64,000 nucleotides of DNA, from assembly GCA_016178595.1 (NCBI GenBank), contig JACOSY010000023.1:62001-126000 (forward strand), in the 5' to 3' direction. The position numbers were made by a program, and so were the translations under genes. This document shows positions 56,462 to 64,000 of the stretch, piece by piece (the stretch's first letter is position 1; each line of letters begins with the position of its first letter). The DNA is from Ignavibacteria bacterium. GTDB lineage: Bacteria > Bacteroidota > Ignavibacteria > UBA10030 > SZUA-254. Under the pieces are notes generated by a model. It had not been told where the DNA came from. It ran no database searches and saw only the letters and a list, made by a program, of their open reading frames with translations.

Positions 56462-58219
56462 TCACTTTGGCTTCCACCCAATGACAGCATAATCCTGCGG
56501 GCCGTAGAAAAGCGCGTTCAACCGAGTCGCCGTTTCTCCTGCATCATGCAGGAGCACAGCGTCGTCGAAGGGATGGAGCCGAAGTACTTCGGTTTGAGAA
56601 AATCCCCGGTACTCAGCTACGAATTTCACGAGGTGCAAGGGCAGGGGATTCAAATGGGTTGGATCATAATAGAAACTGTTGCTGCCCACCTGTACATTCT
56701 CCGGGTTTGGTGTTTCAAAGATCAGCACGCCCCCCGGCTTGAGGACGCGGAATGCTTCATCGAAGAGACGCACCCAGACGCCAAACGGCAGGTGCTCGAT
56801 GATGTGGAAGCCCGTTACTGCACCGAGCGACGCATCATCGACCTTCCGGAGGTACGCGAGAACATCGCCGTGAGAAACCTTGAGGCCCGCCGCCTGACAG
56901 TATTCGACCATTGATTTGTTAAGATCGACACCGTAGCCGACGAGGTTGTTCTCCTTGAGAAGCTCGAGCCATTCGCCACGGCCACAACCGACATCGAGTA
57001 CGGAGCACTTCTTGGTTCCCGCGTTTGCTTTCTGGATAATGGGAAGATAAATCTTCACCCGCTCCTTGATGTCTTCGCGACTTCCGCGGAAGCGGTCTTC
57101 GAAGGCAACGTAAAGCTGATCGTCCATAGCCGTGAGCTCATCGGCGAGGACCTGAAGCTGCTGCTGATCGAAAGGCTTTGGGAGTCTACTCCGGGCTTCC
57201 TCAAGGAGCTTGCCGAGTCGTCGTTCCTGATTCACAATTGTCATCATGAGCTTTGGCAAGTATTCTTGAAGTTGAGCAAGCCGCGGGTCGAGGGCGCGGA
57301 GGGCAGCACGGGACTCTTCGAGACTTGAAGCATTTTGCGTACCAATGGCCTCAATGACCGGGAGTCTCTGGATCTTGTTCTCAAAGTCGCGTATGCGTTC
57401 TTCGAGGTGCTGAAGCACACTGAGCCGACTCTGGATTGGCCCAAGTGCTGCATGGAGATCCCCGATCTGCCGATTGGCATCGTGCATCTGCGACTGCAAG
57501 ATTGGCAGACTTTCCAACTGTCGAGTATGGTTGCCAACTTGTTCTACGAGACCCTTCATCGCTTGCAGCTCCACACGAGCCTCCGCGATCTGCTGTTGCA
57601 ACCCGGGTAAGACGTTGGTACGAACATCAATATTCGTGAGGTACACATTCAGCGCGGCAATCTGAACACGTGTGTCCTCCCTCAATTCCTGCCGCTGGCG
57701 GTGAGCATCGGCAATTTGTTGTTGAAGCTGTGGAAGAATACTTGTGCGCGCATCGAGATTGGCAACGTATGTCTTGAGTGCGGAAATATCTGCGGCCAAA
57801 CGTTCTTCGATTGTTGAGAGCGCATTGGCTCGCGTAATGACTGCCGAAAGGTCATGGTCAATTGATCGGACAGCGTCACCCAATAATTGAAGTACGTGAA
57901 CAGTTGCGAGATTGGATTCCTGCTGTCGCTTTGTAATCGGCTGAGTTAGAAAAAGAATCGCTTTTCCGACTGCACCAGCTGCCAGACGGACTATGCCGCG
58001 GTAATGATCCATCTTCGGCGTCGTGGTCCAGACGAACGCTTGCTGGTGAGCGTTGGCGACTTTCGTTGAGAGTGTTGAAGTATCCACGGCAGTATGAGAA
58101 AGCGCTTTGGCTGCGGGGTCCGCGGTGTCAGCCGCCGGAGAAGCTGCGCTGGGTCGGCTCAACTTTGCACGGATACGTTTCATAAGTTCATCGACAGTTG
58201 TCGATGGCTGGGAATTCAT
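56462..58219 (-). CDS. Coiled-coil methyltransferase, methyltransferase domain at the C-terminus
   Basis: The protein has 585 residues. After an N-terminal linker (about 1-90, with a WbdD-like VDELMKRIRAKLSRP start), a long coiled-coil region covers about 90-345, with repeats such as DARTSILPQLQQQIADAHRQ and DVRTNVLPGLQQQIAEAR. A class I SAM methyltransferase domain follows (about 390-560): SVLDVGCGRGEWLELLKENN, GYGVDLNKSMVEYCQAAG, FHIIEHLPFGVWVRLF and GGVLIFETPNPENVQVG. Proteins of this arrangement are encoded beside Wzm/Wzt exporters. It starts 12 bp after the Wzt stop. By analogy with WbdD it could cap the glycan or measure its length; no kinase domain is present. Confidence 0.88.
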   Translation of the reverse strand: MNSQPSTTVDELMKRIRAKLSRPSAASPAADTADPAAKALSHTAVDTSTLSTKVANAHQQAFVWTTTPKMDHYRGIVRLAAGAVGKAILFLTQPITKRQQESNLATVHVLQLLGDAVRSIDHDLSAVITRANALSTIEERLAADISALKTYVANLDARTSILPQLQQQIADAHRQRQELREDTRVQIAALNVYLTNIDVRTNVLPGLQQQIAEARVELQAMKGLVEQVGNHTRQLESLPILQSQMHDANRQIGDLHAALGPIQSRLSVLQHLEERIRDFENKIQRLPVIEAIGTQNASSLEESRAALRALDPRLAQLQEYLPKLMMTIVNQERRLGKLLEEARSRLPKPFDQQQLQVLADELTAMDDQLYVAFEDRFRGSREDIKERVKIYLPIIQKANAGTKKCSVLDVGCGRGEWLELLKENNLVGYGVDLNKSMVEYCQAAGLKVSHGDVLAYLRKVDDASLGAVTGFHIIEHLPFGVWVRLFDEAFRVLKPGGVLIFETPNPENVQVGSNSFYYDPTHLNPLPLHLVKFVAEYRGFSQTEVLRLHPFDDAVLLHDAGETATRLNALFYGPQDYAVIGWKPK

Positions 58220-58231
58220 AGTATCATCTCC

Positions 58232-58963
58232 TCACTGGCCAACGATGTGGTGGGTATAATAGTCGACCATCGCATTCGGCTCTCCTTGATCGATCAGGTG
58301 ACCGCTGTCCATTAGTATTACGCGGGTACAATACTCGATGACGGATTCAAGATCATGACTTACAAAGAGGACTGTGGTTCCTCGATTTTTTAGATCCCAA
58401 AAGACCAGCTTGCACTTATCGGCAAACGCCTTATCGCCAACTGCAAGGACTTCGTCGACCAGCATAATCGGAGCGACCGACTGAATGGCGATCGTGAAAC
58501 CCAATCGCATCTGCATACCTGTCGAGAGCTTCTCGAGTCTTGCATCGGCAAACCGAGTCAACTCCGCAAAGTCGAGGATTTCCTCTGTCTTGCACTTCAT
58601 TTCAGTTCTTGAAAACCCCAGAAGAGATCCGTAGAGGTAGATATTGTCACGAACGGTAAAGTCTGACTGGAATCCAACCCCAAGCTCTAAGAGCGGGAAG
58701 AGATCATCGTTAACATGCACGTCACCGGTAGTGGGCTGGTAGATTCCGGAGAGAATCTTTAAGAGTGTAGATTTCCCAGAGCCGTTTCGGCCGACGATAC
58801 CGACGAACTCACCTGCGGTAATGTGAAAAGAGACATCGTTCACCGCGAAGAACGATTCGTAGTCATAACTCTTTGTGAGCGTTGAGAGGATATTATGGTA
58901 AAGCGTATTCTTCTTTGCATGAGGAATACGAAAAACCTTAGATACGTTGTGGACGGAAATCAC
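58232..58963 (-). CDS. ABC transporter ATP-binding protein, polysaccharide export (Wzt-like)
   Basis: The protein has 243 residues. It has Walker A GRNGSGKST at residues 58-66, the Q-loop region GVGFQSDFTVRDNIYLYG, signature LSTGMQMRLGF, Walker B IMLVDEVLAVGDKAF and the H-loop VLFVSHDLESV. These are the features of the Wzt/TagH/KpsT exporters. There is no extra C-terminal carbohydrate-binding domain as in E. coli Wzt of O9a, so substrate recognition by cap binding is not expected from this subunit. The start is GTG 58963, directly abutting the permease stop, which implies coupling with the permease. Confidence 0.93.
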   Translation of the reverse strand: MISVHNVSKVFRIPHAKKNTLYHNILSTLTKSYDYESFFAVNDVSFHITAGEFVGIVGRNGSGKSTLLKILSGIYQPTTGDVHVNDDLFPLLELGVGFQSDFTVRDNIYLYGSLLGFSRTEMKCKTEEILDFAELTRFADARLEKLSTGMQMRLGFTIAIQSVAPIMLVDEVLAVGDKAFADKCKLVFWDLKNRGTTVLFVSHDLESVIEYCTRVILMDSGHLIDQGEPNAMVDYYTHHIVGQ

Positions 58964-59791
58964 TTAGAACAACTCCGGCAATCGCTTCTCTGATCGCTGA
59001 AAAACAAAAAAGCCAAGAATAAACGTCGCCACCGAATATAGAACAGTCATGAGGAGGAAACGGAGGTTGAAGTAATCATAGAGCAAGTAGTGGCGCAAGA
59101 GTCCAAAGATTCTTGTCAAGGGATTGAAGTACTCTGCGGTGACAACCAGCGGGGGTAACTTATCGACATCAAAGACGATGGGGCTAATCCAAAAGATTAC
59201 GAGTACGAGGACGCCCCAGATCTGGCCCATGTCACGGAAGTATGCGTAGAGTGTGGCAAGCAAAAATGCTACGCCAGCTGAGAAAATAATCAAGCATGCA
59301 ATCGGAATCGGCAACAAGAGTACCAGCGGGCTAAAACCCTTCAGCATACCAACTAGAAGCAAGAGTATAAGCGTATTAATCACGTACGAGAGGACACAGG
59401 TACTCGTCGAGGAAAATATTATGATAGACTTCGGAAAGTAGACCTTCTTCATGAGACCAGACTTGGCCGAGAGCGAGTTCATCGCACTGAAGGTACAGTC
59501 CTGAAAGAATGCATAGCTGAGAATGCCGATGAGTAGGAAGATTGGATAATACTGAATCGTGCTGGGGAAGATTCTCGTGAAGACGAAGTAGTAGATGGCG
59601 AACATCAGCATCGGATTCAGCATTGACCAGATGTAGCCGAGTACGGAATCGTGGTACTTCAGCCGAAAGTCAGCGACGGCAAGCTCGCGCACGATGTTGA
59701 TGTACTTCGTGAGATTGCTGTGCGAGGGTCGCGGGGCAGTATGAACAGATTTCGCCGGTTGTGCGACATGCTCGACTTCAAGCGTTTTCAT
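58964..59791 (-). CDS. ABC-2 type polysaccharide export permease (Wzm-like)
   Basis: The protein has 275 residues and six membrane helices spread over about 55-270. The cytoplasmic N-terminus includes VRELAVADFRLKYHDSVLGY and IWSMLNPMLMFAIYYFVF, typical of Wzm/TagG/KpsM permeases. It forms the channel that moves undecaprenyl-linked glycan across the inner membrane, with the ATPase at 58232-58963. The gene order methyltransferase - permease - ATPase - methyltransferase is compact, with gaps of 33, 0 and 12 bp. This supports an ABC-dependent rather than Wzx/Wzy-dependent pathway. Confidence 0.93.
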   Translation of the reverse strand: MKTLEVEHVAQPAKSVHTAPRPSHSNLTKYINIVRELAVADFRLKYHDSVLGYIWSMLNPMLMFAIYYFVFTRIFPSTIQYYPIFLLIGILSYAFFQDCTFSAMNSLSAKSGLMKKVYFPKSIIIFSSTSTCVLSYVINTLILLLLVGMLKGFSPLVLLLPIPIACLIIFSAGVAFLLATLYAYFRDMGQIWGVLVLVIFWISPIVFDVDKLPPLVVTAEYFNPLTRIFGLLRHYLLYDYFNLRFLLMTVLYSVATFILGFFVFQRSEKRLPELF

Positions 59792-59824
59792 AGCTCTTCA
59801 CCCTTCGGTCCCATTGGAAGCTGT

Positions 59825-62068
59825 TCACTTCTTTGGGACGAGACCGAGCGACGCGAGGAACTTGTAAGCGCTTGATGAGGCGATAGCGTTGAACTTCTGC
59901 TCGAAGATTGCAAGCTCCTGCGTCAACTCCTGCACTTTGATCTGACTCTTGTTGTAACGCTGCTGCAAGTCCCCCTGCGACTTCTGGAACGTGTCGAAGG
60001 CTGCCGTCTGCTTCTCGAAGTCGGCTTTCATCTGGCGCATGGTATAGGTCTGCTCGTCGCACTTGCGCTGGAGTTCGTTCACATGCTCGAGCCGCTTCTT
60101 GTTTTCCTTCTCCCACTGGTGCGCGTGTTGCACTTTCTGGTCGAAGTCGCGCTCCATGGCCTGGAGTTTTTCTTTCTGCCCGTCGATTTCCTGATTGAGA
60201 AGGATGATCATCGCCGATTTTTCTTCCATACTTTTCTGGAGCGACGTTAAACGGCTGTGCAGTTTCTCGCTCTCCTGCGTCGCCGTGCGTGCATGCGCAG
60301 CGCGTTCATCGTACTGTTTTTGCAGCTCGTGAATGCGCGCGCGGAGCTTTTGATTGTCCTGCGTTATGTTCGCGGCAACCGTTGCATGCTCGGCGTTCTT
60401 TTGATCGAACTCTTCCGTGTGTGCCTCAATTTCCTCGATGCGCGTGCGAAGCTGCAGGTTTTCCTGTGCCGTCGTTGCCGCAGCCGTCGCGTGCTCAACG
60501 CTCGTCCGCTCAAGCTCTTGCGCTCGCACACGCAGCGCTTCAACTTCTTCGGCGCTCTGTGCTGCTAATACCTTATCCTGAAGCTGCTGCCGGAGAGCGT
60601 TCATCTGCTCTTGTTGTTCCTTCAATTCCATCGTCGCCTGGATTGCCGCGCGGGATTTTTCCTCGGCGAGAGCATGGAGTGCGGCGAGGCGCGACTTCAG
60701 CTGCTCAACCTCGGCTGCACTCGACCGCATCGCAATGACAAGTTCCTGGTACTGCTGTTGGAGGTCGGCAATGCGGGTGTGGAGATGCTCATTCTCGGCA
60801 GTCGTTGCCGCAAGCTGCGCGGCATATTCATCGCGCGCAGAGTGGAGATGCGCAATCGTCTCCCGGAGCGCTGCGACCTGCTGTACGAGCTTCTCATTCT
60901 CTTCACCGCTTGACGTGACAACCGTCGAACGCTCTTCGAGCTGTGCCTGCAAATCCTGTACCTTTGCAGAGAGAATTTCATGATCGGTGGCAAGCTTATC
61001 GGACCAGATCGTCTGCTCGTGGTACTCACGCTGGAGCTTTTCCAATGTTGCACTCCGCTCGGCGCTTTCCTGTTCGAGATCCATCAGTCGCATGACGCGC
61101 TCGTCGAGTTGTTTCTGCACATCGTCGATATGGTTCAGGTGCGTCAGGTTTTCGTTCGTGAGAACGACGACAGCGTCGCGGTGCATGTCTCGTTCCTGCT
61201 CGAGCTGCGCAGCGCGCGTTCGGGCGTGAAGGACTTGCGTCCGGGCTTCGTCGTACTGCGAAAGAATTTCTCTCGCACGCTCGGTATGTGTCGTATCGAA
61301 ATAGAGCGACTTGCTGCTGTTGACGATGTCCTGCGAAAGCATTTCGTCGGAGCAAATGGCGATAATGTGCATCGGCTCGGTGAACATCTCGATATCGCGC
61401 GGAAGCGAGAAGAGATCTTCGCGCACATGGAAGCGGAAGAGATCGTCCTTCCAGGCATGCAATGACCACATAGCCGACATGGTCAGCGGCTTCTGGCCGA
61501 TGAAGCGAACGAACTGGAAATGTTTCTTCAGAAACTCGAACAACTCAACGCCGGAGAAGCCGGGCATCGTCTGTTCACCCGTGACTGTCTGGGCATCGGC
61601 TGAACGGACAGGAGTTGAAACGATGAAAACGCCACTCGCGGTCAGCGCGTGCGTGACGTTCTGCATGAACTGCGTCTGCGCTTCGGAACCATTGAGAAGT
61701 GGAAGCGTCTCGAAACTCACGACGACATCGATACTTTGCTCGAGGGTTTTGAACGATTCACACTGGCTTATCTCGAACCGGAGATTCTGAAATTCTGCAT
61801 ACTTCTGGGCGGCTTGCTGAATCGCCGACGTATCGGCGTCAATGCCAATGACGCTTTCTGCATTCAGCGAAAGGAATGCGGCACCATACCCTTCACCAGA
61901 CGCGATATCTATCACGCGCTTCCCCTTGGTGAAGCGGGATGCATACAGGTAGCGATGGTAATGTTCGAGAACTCGAACAGGCTCGGCCTGCTGGGGAACG
62001 AACGACGATCGAAATGTTGCCGTCGATTCGGCAACGATCTGATGCTGATCTGTTGTTATCGTTTCCAT
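59825..62068 (-). CDS. Coiled-coil methyltransferase, methyltransferase domain at the N-terminus
   Basis: The protein has 747 residues. The N-terminal SAM-methyltransferase domain (about 30-210) has RVIDIASGEGYGAAFLSLNA, VIGIDADTSAIQQAAQKY and VVSFETLPLLNGSEAQTQFM. A linker (about 210-265) follows, then about 470 residues of heptad-rich coiled coil (about 265-735), with Glu/Gln/Ala/Arg repeats such as QEQMNALRQQLQDKVLAAQS and ENLQLRTRIEEIEAH. The end is hydrophobic (YKFLASLGLVPKK). The layout is like E. coli WbdD, where the coiled coil is a ruler for chain length, but no kinase domain is present. It is 33 bp upstream of the permease gene on the same strand. Confidence 0.88.
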   Translation of the reverse strand: METITTDQHQIVAESTATFRSSFVPQQAEPVRVLEHYHRYLYASRFTKGKRVIDIASGEGYGAAFLSLNAESVIGIDADTSAIQQAAQKYAEFQNLRFEISQCESFKTLEQSIDVVVSFETLPLLNGSEAQTQFMQNVTHALTASGVFIVSTPVRSADAQTVTGEQTMPGFSGVELFEFLKKHFQFVRFIGQKPLTMSAMWSLHAWKDDLFRFHVREDLFSLPRDIEMFTEPMHIIAICSDEMLSQDIVNSSKSLYFDTTHTERAREILSQYDEARTQVLHARTRAAQLEQERDMHRDAVVVLTNENLTHLNHIDDVQKQLDERVMRLMDLEQESAERSATLEKLQREYHEQTIWSDKLATDHEILSAKVQDLQAQLEERSTVVTSSGEENEKLVQQVAALRETIAHLHSARDEYAAQLAATTAENEHLHTRIADLQQQYQELVIAMRSSAAEVEQLKSRLAALHALAEEKSRAAIQATMELKEQQEQMNALRQQLQDKVLAAQSAEEVEALRVRAQELERTSVEHATAAATTAQENLQLRTRIEEIEAHTEEFDQKNAEHATVAANITQDNQKLRARIHELQKQYDERAAHARTATQESEKLHSRLTSLQKSMEEKSAMIILLNQEIDGQKEKLQAMERDFDQKVQHAHQWEKENKKRLEHVNELQRKCDEQTYTMRQMKADFEKQTAAFDTFQKSQGDLQQRYNKSQIKVQELTQELAIFEQKFNAIASSSAYKFLASLGLVPKK

Positions 62069-62100
62069 TGTGTCTATGCGAGCTCCGTAGTTGTGAATGA

Positions 62101-63300
62101 TTAGGGAGTTACTGGTTCTTCGAGCGATGCGTAGATGCGTTCCATACGACGAGCATGTTCGTTCCAGCTCAACTTGTTCAACACAGTCTCTACAGCTCTC
62201 CGGGCCGGCGCGGTATCTTTCTCTGCCGATGCGTCCAGCGCTTCGATAATTCTATCGGCGAAGGAATCGGGATCGGCACGCTCTGCGACATAGACACCCG
62301 GAACGTCGCGAACAACTTCCAGTGCGCCTACCGTCCGACTCACGACAACCGGTACGCCGCTCGCGAGCGCTTCAAGGACAAGAAGCCCGAACGGTTCGCT
62401 AATCGACGGGAGCACCAGGACATCCAAACTCCGCATGACTTCCGGTATGTCATCGCGATGCGGCAGGAAGATCACTATGTCCTTCAGTTCGCGTTGATGA
62501 GCATACTCGACGACGTCGTTGTAATAGTCCTTGAAAAATGGAAAAACGTCGGCAAACAATGCGCCGCCGATGATCACAAACATCACATCGCGACGCTCCC
62601 GCGAAACCAGCGATGCAGCCTCCAGAAAAATCTTATGCCCTTTCCAGGGATCATATCTCCCAACCATGCAAATCAGCTTTGCCTCCGAAGGAACCCTTAG
62701 TTCGTTCCGGAACTCTTTTGTTTCGCTGTCGCGTCGTGGTCTGAATGTCGACATGTCGACACCCGGATAGACCGTCAGGATCTTGCGAGCGATGAACAAC
62801 GTCCCTCGTAACAAATCCTCCCGAACGAGAGAGGAATTTGTAACGATCGACCTCACAAGAATAATGGCGAGAACATTGAATACGATCATTCGTGCTCGCT
62901 CGTAAAAGAAGATGACGCTGTATAGCACGGCGATCCGAAATCTGAGAACTGAAACGGCAATGAGGAGGAGCGACAGGACATCACTGCAATGGATAACGTC
63001 CGTTCGGTTACGCTTCACGTAGCCGTACATTTTCCCCGAGGCGACAAACAATCGCCAGAGTCGTGCCGGATGAACGAGACGGCTGAGCATGACCGTCTCG
63101 TACGCGAGGAAAACCGTCTCTACACCGAGTGACTCGATTTGTTCGACAAACGCTCCATGGCGGTTGAACATCATGACCGGTCGGAACCGCGCCCGATCAA
63201 GCGACTTCAACTGGTTGTAGATCGCGACTTCTCCCCCACCCATCTCGGCATAGAGATTGATGAAGAGGATCGCCGTTTTCGGCTCCATCTCGTGTGCCAT
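62101..63300 (-). CDS. GT4 family glycosyltransferase
   Basis: The protein has 399 residues. The N-terminal domain starts ILFINLYAEMGGGEVAIYNQ (G-rich acceptor loop), with VIHCSDVLSLLLIAVSVLRF near 90. The donor domain has KLICMVGRYDPWKGHKIFLE near 210 and EPFGLLVLEALASGVPVVVS (EX7E) near 300. ATG 63300 is chosen because it follows the stop of the next GT4 gene upstream (63305) by four bases; a longer in-frame start at 63372 would overlap that gene. Its C-terminal half resembles the neighbouring partial GT4, so the two may be an ancient duplication. Confidence 0.88.
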   Translation of the reverse strand: MAHEMEPKTAILFINLYAEMGGGEVAIYNQLKSLDRARFRPVMMFNRHGAFVEQIESLGVETVFLAYETVMLSRLVHPARLWRLFVASGKMYGYVKRNRTDVIHCSDVLSLLLIAVSVLRFRIAVLYSVIFFYERARMIVFNVLAIILVRSIVTNSSLVREDLLRGTLFIARKILTVYPGVDMSTFRPRRDSETKEFRNELRVPSEAKLICMVGRYDPWKGHKIFLEAASLVSRERRDVMFVIIGGALFADVFPFFKDYYNDVVEYAHQRELKDIVIFLPHRDDIPEVMRSLDVLVLPSISEPFGLLVLEALASGVPVVVSRTVGALEVVRDVPGVYVAERADPDSFADRIIEALDASAEKDTAPARRAVETVLNKLSWNEHARRMERIYASLEEPVTP

Positions 63301-63304
63301 CGTG

Positions 63305-64000
63305 TTAGGCTCCGACTTTCTCATACAGCGCTTCGAACTGACGAGCGTAGCTCTGCCAGCCATGCTCGCCATAGACTCGTTTTCCGCTGATATCCGATAA
63401 AGGGATGCTCAGCGCCCTCTCAATTCCATCAACGAAGGAGGTTGTATTACGGGGTTCGGCAACAATGATGCCCAGTTTACCTTTCAGGACTTCTATAGCA
63501 CCAACGGTACGCGTCACAACCAACGGCAAGCCGCTTTCCCAAGCTTCCAGCACAACGAGTCCGAACGGTTCGTAATCGGATGGACAGACGAAGACGTCGA
63601 GTGCCGCCATGATCTCAGCAATATCGTTGCGATGATCCCACACTATCAGCTTGCCGTTCAATCCCATCTGTCGAACTTTCCGGAGAACCTCCTCCTGATA
63701 CCGGGAGACTTGCGGCGCCACCCTGCTGGTTATCGGGCCACCGATCATGAGGAAACAAAGATCATCCCGTGAGCGCAAGAGTTGATAAGCTGCTTCAACA
63801 AACGTGAGATGCCCTTTCCACACTTCATACCTACCAATGAAACCGATCACTTTCTTCTCAAACGGTAAACCAAGAGATCGACGAGTCGTCGTCTTTTCAC
63901 TTACATTCCGAGGATAAAACCGACTCATATCAACGCCATTGTATGCAACGGTCGTCTTCGACGCAATGCCGATAGTCTTGCGGAGTAAATCCTTTTTCAC
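63305..64000 (-). CDS. GT4 family glycosyltransferase, 5' part outside the window
   Basis: At least 231 residues are visible: the donor-binding half of a GT4 enzyme, beginning within the linker (VAYNGVDMSRFYPRNVSE). It has KKVIGFIGRYEVWKGHLTFV, then EPFGLVVLEAWESGLPLVVT (EX7E) and TVGAIEVL. The missing N-terminal half lies beyond 64000, so the real start is not seen; GTG at the edge is not a credible start. It continues the run of GT4 genes into the part of the locus outside the window. Specificity is unknown. Confidence 0.88.
   Translation of the reverse strand: MKKDLLRKTIGIASKTTVAYNGVDMSRFYPRNVSEKTTTRRSLGLPFEKKVIGFIGRYEVWKGHLTFVEAAYQLLRSRDDLCFLMIGGPITSRVAPQVSRYQEEVLRKVRQMGLNGKLIVWDHRNDIAEIMAALDVFVCPSDYEPFGLVVLEAWESGLPLVVTRTVGAIEVLKGKLGIIVAEPRNTTSFVDGIERALSIPLSDISGKRVYGEHGWQSYARQFEALYEKVGA

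Overview
The window looks like a chromosomal segment of a Gram-negative bacterium of the Bacteroidota/Chlorobiota/Ignavibacteriota group. The main reason is the C-terminal type IX secretion (T9SS) sorting domain with the NYPNPFNPTT signature on two secreted proteins. Supporting points are the general scarcity of strong Shine-Dalgarno sites, lipoproteins and a secretin (so an outer membrane), and five-carbon-pathway heme genes. Base composition is near balanced, except for an AT-rich patch at about 40.2-43.5 kb. No rRNA or tRNA gene and no CRISPR array was seen. Assignments rest on reading motifs by eye; no database search was run.

Region 1 (1-3.0 kb) holds two tandem Asp-box beta-propeller proteins, one running off the left edge and one broken by a frameshift, and an AbrB-type antitoxin followed by what may be a decayed toxin. 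Region 2 (3.3-12.3 kb) is housekeeping, all on the plus strand: citrate synthase, a tightly overlapping TerC / hemerythrin / hydrolase / lipid glycosyltransferase operon, a RAYT transposase framed by REPIN repeats, and hemB - SDR - hemL.

Region 3 (12.3-29.4 kb, minus strand) is a type IV pilus / type II secretion-like locus. It contains a pilin-like protein, PilC, PilB, three pseudopilin-like proteins, PilT, a PilM-PilN fusion, a PilO-like protein with a PilP-like tail, a short secretin, and a 1,839-residue lipoprotein made of five copies of a three-domain Ig-like module. Region 4 (29.7-35.5 kb) has a T9SS-secreted carboxypeptidase-regulatory-like protein, queE-queC for queuosine, a cytochrome-like YVTN propeller protein and a small lipoprotein.

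Region 5 (35.5-64 kb, mostly minus strand) is a large surface-polysaccharide locus: GT2 and GT4 glycosyltransferases, RmlC, RmlD, Gmd, an epimerase, a membrane sulfatase-fold transferase, FkbM and other methyltransferases, and an ABC exporter (Wzm/Wzt). The exporter is flanked by two long coiled-coil methyltransferases of opposite domain order. This suggests ABC-transporter-dependent O-polysaccharide synthesis with methylation-linked termination or chain-length control. An AT-rich scar at 40.2-43.5 kb carries a decayed type IIG restriction-modification gene and several repeat elements. Three broken reading frames in the window break at short homopolymer runs, so either decay or consensus error is possible.
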